In this document: positions 7,497 through 16,463 of the stretch, piece by piece | Layout: each line of letters opens with the position of its first letter | How positions within the stretch are numbered: the stretch's first letter is position 1 | NCBI RefSeq assembly: GCF_018327705.1 | Contig: NZ_BNEM01000001.1 | Location: forward strand, 1,550,001 to 1,614,000 | Direction of reading: 5' to 3' | DNA from: Catellatospora sp. TT07R-123 | GTDB taxonomy: Bacteria > Actinomycetota > Actinomycetes > Mycobacteriales > Micromonosporaceae | DNA: 64,000 nucleotides | Notes under the pieces: generated by a model | The model's database searches: none | Told to the model about the DNA's origin: nothing | The model's input: only the letters and a program-made list of their open reading frames with translations | Translations under genes and position numbers: made by a program

Positions 7497-8084
7497 ATGG
7501 AATTCACGGGGCCGTTCTTCGCACTGTTCTTCGTGGTGCTGCTGGTCATCGGCGGGGTCGTCGTCTGGGGCGCGATCCAGGGCAGCCGGAAGGTGGCCCG
7601 TTCGCAGGAGCTGCGCGAGGTGGGCCGGGTGACCACCGGCACCGTGGTGGACAACCAGATGGAGTCGCACTCGCACCACCACGACGGGCACCACCGCACC
7701 AGCATCACGTTCCGGCCGGTCGTCCGCTACCGGGCGCAGGACGGCACCGAGGTCACCGCGGTCGGCCCGGCCGCCAGCAACCGCTCGTTCATCGTGGGCT
7801 CCACCGTGCCGCTGCGGGTGCACCCCGACCGGCCCGAGCAGATCGAGATCACCTCGGGCCAGGGCCGGGGCTCCGGCGGTGTGGCCGGTATCGTCGTCGG
7901 TGTCATCGGCGTGGTCGTGCTCGTGCTGATGGCCACGTTCGCCTGCTCGGCGCAGCGGGAGTTCGACGACTTCCGCAACGACATGGGCAACTCGACGGAC
8001 TTCGACAACGGCCCGTTCGGCAACGACCCGTTCGGCGACTTCCAGCAGTGCACCATCGACGGCCAGCAGGTCTCCTGCAAGTAG
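7497..8084 (+). CDS. DUF3592-like membrane protein
   Basis: 195 residues. Membrane helix at about 5-27, a soluble domain (about 40-120) with GTVVDNQ, a His-rich loop (SHSHHHDGHH), FRPVVRYRAQDGTEV and VPLRVHPDRPEQIEI, then a second helix (about 126-148) and a tail rich in Asp/Asn/Phe/Gly that ends with two Cys. The order of strands and the 'VRVHPDRPE' phrase fit DUF3592 proteins, whose role is unknown. The His cluster could bind metal, which is inference only. ATG 7497 gives a helix at the very start. Ends 49 bases before a convergent gene, with a hairpin between. Confidence 0.75.
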   Translation: MEFTGPFFALFFVVLLVIGGVVVWGAIQGSRKVARSQELREVGRVTTGTVVDNQMESHSHHHDGHHRTSITFRPVVRYRAQDGTEVTAVGPAASNRSFIVGSTVPLRVHPDRPEQIEITSGQGRGSGGVAGIVVGVIGVVVLVLMATFACSAQREFDDFRNDMGNSTDFDNGPFGNDPFGDFQQCTIDGQQVSCK

Positions 8085-8094
8085 CGGGCACCGG

Positions 8095-8125
8095 GTGACC
8101 GCCAGACCGGTGGCCCGGCGGTCAC
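8095..8125. terminator. Hairpin between convergent genes
   Basis: 9-bp perfect inverted repeat (8095-8103 with 8117-8125) placed between two convergent stops. Probably serves both strands. Confidence 0.5.
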
Positions 8126-8132
8126 GTCCGCC

Positions 8133-10697
8133 TCATCCGATCTCGGTCCGCACCGCCAGCGAGCCGGTGTTGTCGGCGTAGAAGCCCGGCTCGCCGTGGA
8201 ACGACGACGCGTCGGCGAACCCGACGACCAGCACACCGGCGCCCGCCGGGGCGACGAACCGCTGCAACGTGCCGGTGCCGGTGCGCCCGTCGCCGATCGC
8301 GAACAGCTCGCCCAGGCCCGGCCGCAGCTCGGCCAGCTCGCCCTGCCCGGTCACGTCGACCGCGGGCGGGCTCTGGCCTGCGGCCCCGGCCGGCAGGAAC
8401 ACCCCGACCAGGAACAGCGTCCGGTTGTGGTGCACGATGCCGGAGATCCCGTTCAGGCCTGTGATCTCGGTGTCCGGGTACTGCGTGCCGCCGTCGGGGC
8501 CGTCGGCGGGCTCCCCGCCCGCCGGGCCGAGCGCACCCGTGACCAGCGGGAACGTCGCCACCTTGCCACCGGAGACCGGCAGCACCAGCGGACGGGTGCC
8601 CGCCCCGCCCGGCAGCGACGGCACCGCGGCCGAGCCGCCCAGGTACACGTCGGCGGTGGCGGGCAGCAGCACGGTGCCGCCCGGCCGCGGGCCCGCCGCG
8701 AACGCCTGCCCGGCCCGCGCCGACAGGGCGAAGGCCGGGTGGCCGGTGTGGCTGACGTCGTACACGCAGTCGGCCAGCGCGGCCGGGGCGGTGACCCCGG
8801 CACCGGCGCAGATCGCCTGCGCCGCGGCGGGGTCGGGTTCGGGGCCGGACTCCCGCTGCGGGAACGCCCGGTCGGTGTAGCCGGCCGTGCTCCGGCCCTC
8901 GGGGTAGGTGAACAGCGAGGTCGCGTCGGTGACCCGCCAGCTGTCGGCGAAGGCGGGGTAGAGCGCCTCGTACGGCGGCTCGCCGTCGGGCAGCGCCGCT
9001 CCGTCGCGTACCCGCAGCTCCTTCGCGAACAGGCCCACCGACGCGGCGTGCGCGGGCACCGGGTCGACCGACACGTCGAGGCCGACGCCGGCGACGGCGG
9101 AGACGTACACCGTGGAGCCGTCCGGCCAGGTCACCGAGACGACCGGGCCGCCGTCGCCCTGCCCGATCCGCACCTGCCCGCCGTGGTCCAGCCCGGTCAT
9201 GGGGTCCGGGCGCGGCACCCCGCCGACCAGCACCGCGACATCGGCCGGGGTCAGCTGCACCTCGACCCTGTCCCCGGCCACGTCCATCGCCACCGCCGTG
9301 TTCACGGCCAGATGCTTCGAGTCGCGGTACGGCTGCTGCCGGACCTGCACCGTGAACCCGCCCGCCGGATCCTGCAGCGCGGTGAACTCCCCCGCCGCCT
9401 GGAAGTCGTAGCGGCGCCCGCCCAGCGTGAGCACGTGCGGCTCGCCCGTCGAGGCGGGGCACTCACCATCCGAGCTGCACACCGGGTCGGTCGGCTGCGA
9501 CGGGCGGCACTCGGGCGGCAGGATGTGGTCGCCGTAGTAGTTGCGCGGGGGCATGCCGAGCGCACGGCGCAGCAGGTTCTGCGCCTGCGTGGCGTGCACC
9601 TCGTTGATGCCGATCCCGGTGTGCTTGCCCGACGGGGTGATGCACTCGTGCAGGTCCTGGATGCCGTGCTCGCCCTGGCTGTCCTCCCACGCGTGGAACA
9701 GCTCGTGGTAGAGCGTGGTGCACGGGTCGGCGCTGCCGCCCGCGCCCTCGTAGGTGTGGCGGTCGTCGGGGTTCCAGAAGATGTACATCTCGGACGTGCT
9801 GCTGCCGCCCTCGTGGTTGCTGCCGCTCGTCGGGAAGATGGTCACGGTCACGCCGTCCCCGAGAACCGTCGGCAGGATCCCGGCCGGGTCATGTCCGGGC
9901 TGCTGGAGCACACCGATGCAGCCGTCGTACGCCGCCTGGATCGACGGGTCGCGGATGACGACCACCGCCTCGGCCGGCTGCTGCGACCAGCCCGGCGCGG
10001 ACAGCACGGCGAGGACGATCAGCGTGGCGGCGGCCGCGCCCCGGCGGCGGCGGCGTAGCAGCCAGACGACCAGGATGAGCAGCAGCAGCGCCCCGACGGC
10101 GACGGCGGCCCACAGCAGCCGGCCGCGCGTGCCCGCCGCCTGCGGCTGAGCGGCCGGGGCGGCGATCACGGCGGCACCGGTGACGACGCACGGCGGCGGT
10201 CCGGATCCGACGGGGATCGGGATCGCGTAGGTGACGGCGAGCTCCAGCGGGACACCGGCGCGGACCGGGTACAGCAGCCCGGTGGGCGCGACCGGCCCGG
10301 TGTAGGCGATGTTCTCCAGCGCGTGGCCGGTCGGCCCGAGCGGCACGACCGCCGGTCTCAGCTCGACGGACTGGCCGGGTTCCAGCGTCCGCAACTGCTG
10401 CCTGATGGCTGTCGCCAGCGGCTCGTCGAACCCCGGGCTGAACACGATCGGGGCCGCAGCCTGACCGCTCTGGGCCAGCGCGGTGATCGTCAGCGTGCCG
10501 AGCTCGGTCGCGGCGACCTGGCACGGCTCGATGCCGCCGTTGGTCAGGGTGACGACCGGGGCTAGCGGATCGGTGGCGCGTACCGCGACCGTCAGGCCGC
10601 CGTCGGAGGCGTGCGCCGGGGCGGCCGTGGCCAGCATGGCCGAGCCGAACAGCAGGGCGGCGGTGAACCCGCGCGCCGTCATCGTGAGCCACCGCAT
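8133..10697 (-). CDS. Large extracellular HExxH metalloprotease-like protein with von Willebrand D domain
   Basis: 854 residues. Signal peptide (1-30), an extracellular domain (to about 190), then a membrane helix (LLWAAVAVGALLLLILVVWL), RRRRRG and a second hydrophobic stretch that looks like another signal peptide (ending PAEA). After this comes a putative zinc peptidase region with YHELFHAWED (HExxH) and a downstream NEVHA glutamate, resembling NleD/M91-type peptidases. Then a VWD-like region begins at GEPHVLTLGGRRYDF. Two membrane spans would put both halves outside the cell. ATG 10697 follows GGAGGGACCTGCG, better than the upstream ATGs at 10754 and 10712. Stands alone; substrate unknown. 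Confidence 0.8.
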   Translation of the reverse strand: MRWLTMTARGFTAALLFGSAMLATAAPAHASDGGLTVAVRATDPLAPVVTLTNGGIEPCQVAATELGTLTITALAQSGQAAAPIVFSPGFDEPLATAIRQQLRTLEPGQSVELRPAVVPLGPTGHALENIAYTGPVAPTGLLYPVRAGVPLELAVTYAIPIPVGSGPPPCVVTGAAVIAAPAAQPQAAGTRGRLLWAAVAVGALLLLILVVWLLRRRRRGAAAATLIVLAVLSAPGWSQQPAEAVVVIRDPSIQAAYDGCIGVLQQPGHDPAGILPTVLGDGVTVTIFPTSGSNHEGGSSTSEMYIFWNPDDRHTYEGAGGSADPCTTLYHELFHAWEDSQGEHGIQDLHECITPSGKHTGIGINEVHATQAQNLLRRALGMPPRNYYGDHILPPECRPSQPTDPVCSSDGECPASTGEPHVLTLGGRRYDFQAAGEFTALQDPAGGFTVQVRQQPYRDSKHLAVNTAVAMDVAGDRVEVQLTPADVAVLVGGVPRPDPMTGLDHGGQVRIGQGDGGPVVSVTWPDGSTVYVSAVAGVGLDVSVDPVPAHAASVGLFAKELRVRDGAALPDGEPPYEALYPAFADSWRVTDATSLFTYPEGRSTAGYTDRAFPQRESGPEPDPAAAQAICAGAGVTAPAALADCVYDVSHTGHPAFALSARAGQAFAAGPRPGGTVLLPATADVYLGGSAAVPSLPGGAGTRPLVLPVSGGKVATFPLVTGALGPAGGEPADGPDGGTQYPDTEITGLNGISGIVHHNRTLFLVGVFLPAGAAGQSPPAVDVTGQGELAELRPGLGELFAIGDGRTGTGTLQRFVAPAGAGVLVVGFADASSFHGEPGFYADNTGSLAVRTEIG

Positions 10698-10860
10698 CGC
10701 AGGTCCCTCCATCGAGGACGATCCTCGGGCGGGCACAGCGTACGGAGCGCGCATGAATCACGTCCATCGCTGCGGAGTCGGCTTGCCGACGATCACCGGG
10801 AGGCAGTCCGACTGCGCGGCGATGGACGGGCCCGACCTCGCCGGCACGGTCGGCGGCCGG

Positions 10861-10968
10861 TCATGGACGCGGTTGCGGCTCCGGCACGAGACGGGCGCGC
10901 AGAAGAACGGCTGCCACCAGTGCGGTGACCCCGGCCAGCACGAAGGCGGCCGGACCGCCGAGGACTTC
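10861..10968 (-). pseudogene. Possible tail of a lost membrane transporter
   Basis: In a frame different from the neighbouring gene, the minus strand encodes LGGPAAFVLAGVTALVAA followed by VLLRARLVPEPQPRP and a stop, which looks like the last membrane helix and basic tail of an MFS transporter. No start codon or upstream part exists; the frame enters from inside the 10970-11254 gene. Most likely a decayed remnant, or a chance reading frame. Otherwise 10698-10969 holds nothing I recognise beyond promoter space. Confidence 0.3.
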
Positions 10969-10969
10969 C

Positions 10970-11254
10970 TCACCTCGCGTGGGAGACCGGGGGCCGGTGC
11001 AGTTGCGCGTACGCGATCCAGTAGGCGGAGTTGCGCACCGACTGCCCCAGCGCGGTGGCCAGCCCGTCCCTGGCCAGAGCGAGGCCGGGACACGGCTTCC
11101 AGCCGGGGCACGTGACGCACTCGCCGGACGGGGTCCGGCTGTGGTCGCTGAGCAGCTGCCTGGCCAACTGCCACAGGTACGGGTCGATGCACCCCTCGGG
11201 CGGGGCGATCGGAGGATCATCGAGACCTGCGCGGATTCCGCTCCACTCGTCCAT
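10970..11254 (-). CDS. Small Cys-rich protein divergent from a regulator gene
   Basis: 94 residues with a CVTCPGWKPCPG motif near the middle, and a conserved-looking C-terminal half (GLATALGQSVRNSAYWIAYA). Short proteins with a CxxC...CPG motif are often found divergent from or next to XRE/TPR-type regulators in actinomycetes, and this one is divergent from the regulator at 11422. ATG 11254 follows GAAGAAGG; the in-frame ATG at 11284 is an alternative. Function unknown; a zinc-binding partner of the regulator is a guess. Confidence 0.65.
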   Translation of the reverse strand: MDEWSGIRAGLDDPPIAPPEGCIDPYLWQLARQLLSDHSRTPSGECVTCPGWKPCPGLALARDGLATALGQSVRNSAYWIAYAQLHRPPVSHAR

Positions 11255-11311
11255 CACATCGCCTTCTTCACCACCACCGTTCATCGTGGGCGAGCCGCGC
11301 TGGGCCCGACA

Positions 11312-11348
11312 GTGAGAGCAAAGCTCACCCGAAGGGAGACAAGCTCAC
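11312..11348. promoter_or_regulatory. Candidate operator in the divergent promoter
   Basis: GTGAGAGCAAAGCTCAC (11312-11328) has GTGAG/CTCAC arms, and AAGCTCAC recurs exactly 20 bases later (11341-11348). Two sites on one helix face between divergent genes, one encoding a regulator, fit autoregulation. Not otherwise supported. Confidence 0.35.
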
Positions 11349-11421
11349 ACCGACCGCGTACGCGCCGCATCCACTAGCGTTGAAGGCGTCGGGTTCGAGG
11401 ATCGCACCCCGGGAGCGGCAG

Positions 11422-12849
11422 ATGGCCGGCATCGGCACCCATCAAGCCGAGTGCGCGTTCTCGATCCGTGCCGAGCTGCTCCGGGCGCACGGCGCGCCGG
11501 ACCCACCGCCCGCCGGGCTCCTGGCGGCGGTAGCGGCCGCGATCATCGACCATTGCGGACACCGGCCGCTCAAGGCGTTCCGTCTCGCCCACCGGTGGAC
11601 GGTCGCCCAGGGGGTACGCGAGGTCCATGCGCTGTGCCGCGGGCACGGCCTCGGTCCTCGGGGGCTGCATGAGCGGTCCTGGAAGGAGTGGGAGGCCGGT
11701 GGCCGGGCCGGAGCCGACTACCGCGACCTGCTGTGCCGGCTGTTCCAGACCGGCCCGGTCCAGCTCGGTTTCGCCCGTGACTACTCACCGTCCGTCGCGG
11801 CGGACCTGCCGGGGAGCAGCATGTACCGACGTACCTTCGTCACCGCGGCCGCGGCGATCTCCGCGGTGGGGCCGGTCGACGACCTTTCGGGCGTCCTCCG
11901 CTCGGTGTCACCCGCGCGGCGCTCGGGCAGGGTGGACCCCGCGCGCGTGGCCGACCTGTCCGCGGTCGCCGCCGCCTACCGCCGCAGCTACCAGGACATG
12001 CCGGCCGAGGAACTGCTCGGAGCGGCACACGCGCAGCTGAGGCTGACCGGCGCGGTGGACCCGGCCCTGCAACCGGAACCCGTCCGCACCTCGCTGCTCA
12101 CCGTGATGGGTGAGATGGCGGCGCTGATCGGCGTGCTCTACCTGCTGGACCGGGGCGACCAGGCGAACGGCTGGCGCTACGTCGACCTCGCCTGGGAGGC
12201 CGCCAAGGCCGCCGGCAACGCGGAGCTCCAGGCGATCATCCTGGGCGGCCGCTCGTTCGGCGTGGCCTACTGCTCCGGCGACCACCGAACCGGCCTCGAC
12301 CTCGCGGAGTACGCCTGCGAGGTGGCCCGGCGCGGCGCCAGCGACGAGACCCGCGGCTGGGTCGCCGCCGTCGCCTCCGAGCGCGCGGCCTCCCTCGGCC
12401 GCCTCTCGGCATGCCGCGCCCTGCTGGAGATGTCGCGCACGGCCCTCACCGCCGAGCCGACGGAGACGGCGTCGCTGGGCATCGGCGTGTTCAACCTGGG
12501 CAAGCTGGCCGCGTACGAGGGCGGCGACATGGTCCGGCTCGGCCGCCACCGCGAGGCCGAACCGGTGCTGGACCTGGCCATCGCCCGGCTCGACCCGTCG
12601 ATGCAGCGGCACCGCTGCACCGCGCTGATCGACCGGGCGGAGGCCAGGCTCGGCGCCGACGAGGTCGACGGCGCCTGCGCGGACGCCTCGGCCGCGCTCG
12701 ACCTGGTGTCCCGGGTGCAGCACACCGGCAACCTCCGACGGCTGCGCGCCCTGTCGAGCCGTGCGGCGGACACCGGCTCCCCGACCGCCAAGAGCCTGTG
12801 GCGCGATGTCGTCACCGTCGCCGCCGACGCCCGGGGCGCGCTGTCGTGA
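11422..12849 (+). CDS. Actinobacterial regulator with degenerate HTH and TPR-like repeats
   Basis: 475 residues. The N-terminal region (about 40-120) has PLKAFRLAHRWTVAQGV, RSWKEWEAGG and DYRDLLCRLFQTGPVQLGF, the pattern of a family of XRE-like regulators common in streptomycetes and relatives. The rest is Ala/Leu-rich helical repeat (TPR-like), with a short hydrophobic stretch after [15 protein letters not shown] 11422 follows GGGAGCGGCAG; the longer frame begins with a TTG at 11380. It overlaps the HAD gene by GTGA, so regulator and hydrolase are made together. Probably a signal-responsive regulator; ligand and targets unknown. Confidence 0.75.
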   Translation: MAGIGTHQAECAFSIRAELLRAHGAPDPPPAGLLAAVAAAIIDHCGHRPLKAFRLAHRWTVAQGVREVHALCRGHGLGPRGLHERSWKEWEAGGRAGADYRDLLCRLFQTGPVQLGFARDYSPSVAADLPGSSMYRRTFVTAAAAISAVGPVDDLSGVLRSVSPARRSGRVDPARVADLSAVAAAYRRSYQDMPAEELLGAAHAQLRLTGAVDPALQPEPVRTSLLTVMGEMAALIGVLYLLDRGDQANGWRYVDLAWEAAKAAGNAELQAIILGGRSFGVAYCSGDHRTGLDLAEYACEVARRGASDETRGWVAAVASERAASLGRLSACRALLEMSRTALTAEPTETASLGIGVFNLGKLAAYEGGDMVRLGRHREAEPVLDLAIARLDPSMQRHRCTALIDRAEARLGADEVDGACADASAALDLVSRVQHTGNLRRLRALSSRAADTGSPTAKSLWRDVVTVAADARGALS

Positions 12850-13448
12850 CCGCGCTGGTGCTCGACTTCGGCGGCGTCCTGACCAGCGACCTCTGGGAGG
12901 CGCTGCGCGGTTTCGCGCGCCGGGAGGGACTGGCCGACGACGCCCTGGTGGACCTGGTGACCAGGGACGCCGAGGGGGTCGAACTGCTGCGCGCGCTCGA
13001 ACGCGGCGGCATCGGGCAGGCGCGGTTCGAGCGGGAGGTGTCGGCCCGGCTCGGCGTGCCCGCGCCGGGCCTGCTGGCTCGCATGGCGGCTGAGCTGCGG
13101 CCCGACGAGCAGATGCTCGCGGCCGTGGCCCGGATCCGGGCTACCGGAGTGAAGATCGGGATCCTGTCGAACTCCTGGGGCACCGGGCACTTCGACCCGT
13201 ACGCCCCGTGGCGGCTGCACGAGCGGGCCGATGTGGTGGTCGTCTCGGACCAGGTCGGGATGCGCAAGCCGGACCCGGAGATCTTCGATCTCGTGCTGGA
13301 CCGGCTCGCCGAGCCGCCCGAGGCGTGTCTGTTCATCGACGACATCGCCGCCTACCTGGAGCCCGCGCGGGCCGGCGGCATGGCGGTGTGGCACCACACC
13401 AGCACTCCCGCCACCCTGACCGAACTACGGAGGGTCTACGGCGAGTAG
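12846..13448 (+). CDS. HAD-superfamily hydrolase
   Basis: 200 residues with the HAD motifs in order: LVLDFGGVLT (nucleophile Asp with the second acidic position replaced by Gly, as in several HAD subfamilies), GILSNSW (motif II Ser), KPDPEIF (motif III Lys) and CLFIDDIAAYL (motif IV). A helical cap lies between motifs I and II, as in haloacid dehalogenase/epoxide-hydrolase-N-like phosphatases. GTG 12846 overlaps the stop of the regulator gene. Substrate not predictable. Ends before a strong palindromic terminator. Confidence 0.9.
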   Translation: MTALVLDFGGVLTSDLWEALRGFARREGLADDALVDLVTRDAEGVELLRALERGGIGQARFEREVSARLGVPAPGLLARMAAELRPDEQMLAAVARIRATGVKIGILSNSWGTGHFDPYAPWRLHERADVVVVSDQVGMRKPDPEIFDLVLDRLAEPPEACLFIDDIAAYLEPARAGGMAVWHHTSTPATLTELRRVYGE

Positions 13449-13489
13449 CGGAGCCGCGCGTCCGCGCGTCCGCGTACCGGGGGCCGTCC

Positions 13490-13539
13490 AGATCTTGTGC
13501 ACTTTCTGTCGCCGGGGCAACGGAAAGTGCACAAGATCT
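13490..13539. terminator. Long perfect palindrome between convergent genes
   Basis: 17-bp perfect arms (13490-13506, 13523-13539) around a 16-base GC-rich loop. The arm AGATCTTGTGCACTTTC is much richer in A/T than its surroundings. Lies between the HAD gene (+) and a secreted-protein gene (-). Likely bidirectional terminator. Confidence 0.7.
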
Positions 13540-13582
13540 AGACCCCCGAGGTCTGTCGGCCCCGGTCGCGCAGCGATCGCCG

Positions 13583-13951
13583 TCAGCAGGTCGGCACGCC
13601 GTCGATCCAGTTGGTCGCGTTGTCCGTGTAGTAGCCGGCCAGCCAGCCGTACATCCCGTTGGCGTAGGCGTAGACCCAGTAGGGGTTGCCGCCGATGGTC
13701 TCGCCCGCCTTCTGGCAGTAGACGTACACCTGCTGCGGGGCGCTGACCGTGGTGAGGACGGTCGGGCAGTTGGCGGGGCCCGGGTAGTTGTAGCAGGCGT
13801 CGCCGCCGTTGTTGCGGACGTTGACGCTGGAGGCCCAGATCCCGTACCAGCCCACGCCGTACCCGCTCGCGTGAGCCGGCGTGGCCGCCAGCGTGGTCGC
13901 GGCAACCATGCCGACGGCGGCGACGGCGAGCGCCCGGAAGAGTCGTTTCAC
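13583..13951 (-). CDS. Small secreted SH3-like protein
   Basis: 122 residues with a signal peptide (1-29, ending THAHAS-like TPAHAS). The mature part has VNVRNNGGDACYNY, VYVYCQKAGETI and YWVYAYANGMYGWLAGYY, the layout of a bacterial SH3 domain (SH3b), with four cysteines. Such domains often bind peptidoglycan. GTG 13951 follows AAGGAGAGGTGTCTC. About 60 bases downstream of the AraC-family gene on the same strand, so possibly cotranscribed with it. Function beyond wall binding unknown. Confidence 0.75.
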   Translation of the reverse strand: MKRLFRALAVAAVGMVAATTLAATPAHASGYGVGWYGIWASSVNVRNNGGDACYNYPGPANCPTVLTTVSAPQQVYVYCQKAGETIGGNPYWVYAYANGMYGWLAGYYTDNATNWIDGVPTC

Positions 13952-14013
13952 GAGACACCTCTCCTTGAAGTGATACCTGTGGATGCAAGTATCGGAAAGG
14001 CGCTGCACAGCAG

Positions 14014-14994
14014 CTACGACAACGCGTGCCAGGAGGTGGACATCGCGTGCCGGTACTCTGCCGGGCTTATGCCGTAGGCCCTGCGGAAGGCCCGGTCCAG
14101 CGTGCGATGGCCGAGACCCCACCTGCCCGCGACGGCGGCGACCGGGCGGTCGGCCAGCAGCGGGTCGCCGAGGTCGCGGTGGCAGTTCTCCAGGCGCCGG
14201 GCCCGGATCCACCCGGCCGCCGTCAGCCCTCGCGCCGCGAACTGCCGGTGCAGCGACCGCAGCGAGAGGTGGTGGGCGGCCGCGAGCATCTCCGGGCTGA
14301 GCTCGGGGTCGGCCAGCCGCCGCTCGGCGAAGGCGATGATGCGGGCGAAGAGCACCCGATCCCTGGTGTCCGGCGGCAGCAGGCGTTCGGCGTCCAACCG
14401 GCGGGCCAGCAGGTGGCCGACGAGGTCGAGCGTGACCGTGGACAGCCTGACGCCGTCGGCCGGATCCAGCCGGTCGAGGTGTCCGCGCAGGGTGCGCAGG
14501 TGGTCGATCACGAACGCGGTGAGCGGGTCGTCGCCGGGCAGCCGGGTGGCCACCACCTCCCGCGCGACCCGCTGCGGCAGCGGCAGCACCGCCGACGGGA
14601 TCATCAGCACGGTGGCCGACTCCCGCGCCAGCCGGGGATCCGTACGGCTGCTGAAGGCCCGCGAGCTGTGGTAGAGCGTCATGTCACCCGGACGGAGAAC
14701 GACCTCCTTGCCGTCCTGCGTGAGGTACTGGTCGCCGGCGGAGCTCAGCACGAGGTGATACACGTCGGGGTCGGACCGGCGGATCAGCTTCGGAGTCCGG
14801 TCCACGTCGAGTGGCGGATGCCGCATCTCCAGCAGCTCGACCGCACCGGCCCGGCGGAGCTGGAGTGTGGCGTCGAAGTCGGCTGTGTGCGAAGTGCGGA
14901 CCGACACCGGCATGGCCGCCTGGGCGAGGAACTCGTTCCACATCGGGAACCGGTCTGCGGCGGCGACCCCGCCGGTGTCCAGCACCTGTGACAT
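14014..14994 (-). CDS. AraC-family transcriptional regulator
   Basis: 326 residues. N-terminal cupin-like ligand region (about 1-170) of the AraC-binding-like type, then a C-terminal double HTH (about 225-320) with AAAHHLSLRSLHRQF in the first helix pair and VAGRWGLGHRTLDRAFRRAYGISPAEYR in the second. Sits 138 bases downstream of the siderophore monooxygenase on the same strand. It may be a specific activator of the siderophore region, as AraC proteins are in several siderophore systems, but no iron box precedes it and a hairpin separates them, so this link is weak. Confidence 0.88.
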   Translation of the reverse strand: MSQVLDTGGVAAADRFPMWNEFLAQAAMPVSVRTSHTADFDATLQLRRAGAVELLEMRHPPLDVDRTPKLIRRSDPDVYHLVLSSAGDQYLTQDGKEVVLRPGDMTLYHSSRAFSSRTDPRLARESATVLMIPSAVLPLPQRVAREVVATRLPGDDPLTAFVIDHLRTLRGHLDRLDPADGVRLSTVTLDLVGHLLARRLDAERLLPPDTRDRVLFARIIAFAERRLADPELSPEMLAAAHHLSLRSLHRQFAARGLTAAGWIRARRLENCHRDLGDPLLADRPVAAVAGRWGLGHRTLDRAFRRAYGISPAEYRHAMSTSWHALS

Positions 14995-15098
14995 GACCGT
15001 TCGCCGACCGCCCTCGCGAATGCCCGACTTCCGGCACAGTGACAGTACTCGATGCGATCGGACCGTCCAAGCCTCGCGCGGATTCGATGCGAGCTGTC

Positions 15099-15126
15099 GG
15101 CCGGCCAGGAAGCGTCCCGGCCGGCC
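15099..15126 (-). terminator. Weak hairpin after the monooxygenase gene
   Basis: GGCCGGCC (15099-15106) repeats as GGCCGGCC (15119-15126), a self-complementary pair able to form an 8-bp stem just after the stop at 15133. Highly GC-rich, so chance is possible. Confidence 0.35.
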
Positions 15127-15132
15127 GGCCGG

Positions 15133-16434
15133 TCACGCGGCGGCGGCGACCAGGCGGTGCGCGGGGCGGGCCGCGATGGACTGGGCGATCTCGCCCGCGC
15201 GCACGGCCACGTTGGACAGCAGGGTGCTGCTCAGGCCGTGCGTGTGCTCGGTGGCGCCCTGCACGTAGATCCCGCAGGCCAGCGCGCCGGTGGTGGCCAC
15301 CCGGTAGTCGCGTTCGATGCGCAGCCGCCCGTCGGGCCGGGTCAGGCACTCGTCGGCCAGTTCGCCGAGCAGGCGCCGGGGGTCGCCGCTGTGGTACCCG
15401 GTGGCGCAGATGATCGCGTCGGCGGCCAGCTCGGTCCGGGCGCCGGTGGGCAGGTGCTCGATCACCGCGGTCACGCCGTCGTGGTCGCCGGTCGCGGTGA
15501 CGAGCCGGGACACGTTCATGATGCGCAGCCGCTCGGTGTGGTGGATCTTCTCCTGGTACGCCCGCCGGTACAGCTCGACGATCAGCTCGGTGTCCACGAC
15601 GGAGTAGTTCGTGCCCGCGTGGTACCCGTGCAGCAGCTCTTTGACCTGGTCCGGGGCGCCGTAGTAGTCGTCGACCGCGGCCGGGTCGAAGATCCGGTTG
15701 GCGAACGGGGTGTCGTCGGCCGGGGTGTAGCCGTACTTGCTGAACAGGGCGCAGATCTCGGCGCCGGGGAACGTGCGGTGCAGGTGGTCGGTGACCTCGG
15801 CGGCGCTCTGGCCGGCGCCGACGACCACGATGCGGCGCGGGTCGCGCAGCCGGTCGACGCGGTGCAGGTACTCGCTGCTGTGCCAGATGCGCGGACCGGA
15901 CGTCACCGTCTCGGGCAGCCTCGGTTGCAGCCCGGTGGCGACCACGAGGTTGCGGGTACGCACGCGGCGCACCACCGGCGTGCCCCCGCGTACGTGCTGG
16001 CGGACCTCGACGTCGCAGGCGGTGACGGTGCCGCCCGCGCGGACCGGGGTCACGGCGAGCACCTCGCTGGCGTAGTGCACCTGGTCGGTGAAGCGGCGGG
16101 CGGCCCATTCGAGGTAGTCGTGGAACTCCACCCGCGACGGGAACATCGTCTTGTGGTTGATGAAGTCGGCCAGGCGGCCCTTGTCCTGCAGGTAGTTCAG
16201 GAAGCTGAACGCGCTGGACGGGTTGCGCATGGTCGCGAGGTCCTTGAGGAACGACACCTGCATGGTGGTGCCCTCGATGAGCAGACCGGGGTGCCAGGCG
16301 AAGGCGGGCTGCCGTTCGAAGAAGACGGCGCTGCCGTGCTCGCCCCGCTCGCGTAACGCGATGGCGAGGGCGAGATTGGACGGCCCGAAGCCGACACCGA
16401 CGAGATCGTGAACTTCGTCTGCCGAGGTAAACAT
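15133..16434 (-). CDS. L-ornithine N5-monooxygenase (siderophore biosynthesis)
   Basis: 433 residues. Flavin-dependent N-hydroxylating monooxygenase of the PvdA/SidA/CchB family that converts L-ornithine to N5-hydroxyornithine with NADPH and O2. FAD motif GVGFGPSNLALA (13-24), FLKDLATMRNP substrate region, NADPH motif VVVGAGQSAAEV and the late ATGYH motif are all present. Length is normal for the family. AAGGGACCC precedes ATG 16434. Divergent from the formyltransferase across an iron box, so both tailoring enzymes should be induced by iron starvation. Supplies three of the six NRPS building blocks (one formylated). Confidence 0.95.
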   Translation of the reverse strand: MFTSADEVHDLVGVGFGPSNLALAIALRERGEHGSAVFFERQPAFAWHPGLLIEGTTMQVSFLKDLATMRNPSSAFSFLNYLQDKGRLADFINHKTMFPSRVEFHDYLEWAARRFTDQVHYASEVLAVTPVRAGGTVTACDVEVRQHVRGGTPVVRRVRTRNLVVATGLQPRLPETVTSGPRIWHSSEYLHRVDRLRDPRRIVVVGAGQSAAEVTDHLHRTFPGAEICALFSKYGYTPADDTPFANRIFDPAAVDDYYGAPDQVKELLHGYHAGTNYSVVDTELIVELYRRAYQEKIHHTERLRIMNVSRLVTATGDHDGVTAVIEHLPTGARTELAADAIICATGYHSGDPRRLLGELADECLTRPDGRLRIERDYRVATTGALACGIYVQGATEHTHGLSSTLLSNVAVRAGEIAQSIAARPAHRLVAAAA

Positions 16435-16463
16435 GGGTCCCTTCCAGGTACCACCAGCGGGAG

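Noticed and set aside
13490-13539. Palindrome as an insertion-sequence end or attachment site
   Set aside because: No transposase or integrase, target duplication or disrupted gene nearby; it fits a terminator between convergent genes.
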